Of a DNA stretch of 64,000 nucleotides, positions 63,598 through 64,000 are shown one piece after another; the first letter of the stretch is position 1; each line of letters opens with the position of its first letter. The position numbers and the translations under genes were made by a program. The notes under the pieces were generated by a model that searched no databases, had not been told where the DNA came from, and saw only the letters and a list, made by a program, of their open reading frames with translations. Source of the DNA: Pogonophryne albipinna (lineage: Eukaryota > Chordata > Actinopteri > Perciformes > Artedidraconidae); assembly GCA_028583405.1 (NCBI GenBank), contig CM053261.1:17839825-17903824 (forward strand), in the 5' to 3' direction.

Positions 63598-63804
63598 ATA
63601 TGAAGCCCTACTTGTGAAGGACACATTTGTTGTTTGGTTTGTTTCATGAAGCAGGACCATTCTTGACCATTTTTTAAATTGTCTTTTGATAGGCTGCCAC
63701 ACTGGGTCTTTATAGCAATGCCAAATATGTTTATTGATTCAGGCCGTTCCCCGATTAAATAATATTTTGTAAAACATTTTAATGCTGTTACTGATCCAGG
63801 TTAA
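63598..63804. repeat. Segmental duplication, copy C, right piece
   Basis: Continues copy C after the hAT-like element and includes the conserved minus-strand AATAAA (63730-63735). The match stops at TTAA where another element starts. Confidence 0.9.
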
Positions 63805-64000
63805 GGCGAGACACCCCAGGTGAATAGGGTAATTTTTTTAACTTAAAGGTATCAGCTAGAAATTTCTCTAGTTAATTACTTACAATAAGGCAATTGTCTT
63901 TTGTATTACAAGTTTTCTGAAATAGCATGTTTAAATATGCAAATTACCCATTATCTCATTAAATATGCACATATTTTAACACATTTCAGGAATCGAAATC
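63805..64000. mobile_element. Start of a TTAA-target element, cut by window end
   Basis: Copies A and B read gatccaggttaaataaa. Copy C reads gatccaggTTAA, then ggcgagacaccccagg and unrelated AT-rich sequence. TTAA (63801-63804) plus an abrupt switch indicates an inserted TTAA-specific transposon whose other end lies outside. Confidence 0.6.

Overview
This 64 kb window is nuclear DNA from a ray-finned fish, most likely a percomorph teleost. The signs are split vertebrate genes with short introns, very long (CA)n/(TG)n tracts, and a typical fish mix of hAT-like, TTAA-target, DIRS and non-LTR elements. No rRNA, tRNA, CRISPR array or prokaryotic operon was seen. All exon models below were built by hand from reading frames and GT/AG sites.

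Left part (about 5.2-24 kb): a CpG-rich promoter region and a probable non-coding first exon, then slc27a4 (fatty acid transport protein 4) on the + strand. It has 13 coding exons that join in frame to 643 residues. About 6 kb of 3' flank follows, holding a small hAT-like MITE.

Middle part (24.2-42.9 kb): three lipocalin genes in a row on the + strand. First is a prostaglandin-D-synthase-like lipocalin whose intron 1 carries an antisense, internally deleted DIRS-type retrotransposon. Second is an alpha-1-microglobulin-like gene with no bikunin part. Third is a complete ambp gene (lipocalin, tetra-arginine cleavage site, glycosaminoglycan-type Ser-Gly, two Kunitz domains; 351 residues). A hAT-like element carrying a reverse-transcriptase fragment lies between the last two.

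Right part (43-64 kb): a lineage-specific expansion of small secreted Kunitz genes on the - strand. Copies A and B are intact single-Kunitz genes. A third copy of the 3' flank (C) sits at the window end. A + strand mini-gene with the same leader exon but no Kunitz domain lies between A and B. Exon phases and short shared stretches suggest these genes are ambp derivatives that lost the lipocalin exons. Copies A and B differ at the inhibitor P1 residue (Arg versus Glu), and the second Kunitz domain of ambp has Thr there, so the cluster appears to be diversifying protease specificity.

The duplications act as a clock for mobile elements. A 4.4 kb foldback element lies in B but not in A. A 1.1 kb element sits in only one arm of that foldback. 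A 1.04 kb hAT-like element lies in C but not in A or B. A TTAA-target element splits a LINE fragment. A frameshifted, unrecognised coding remnant lies at 47.9-49.2 kb.
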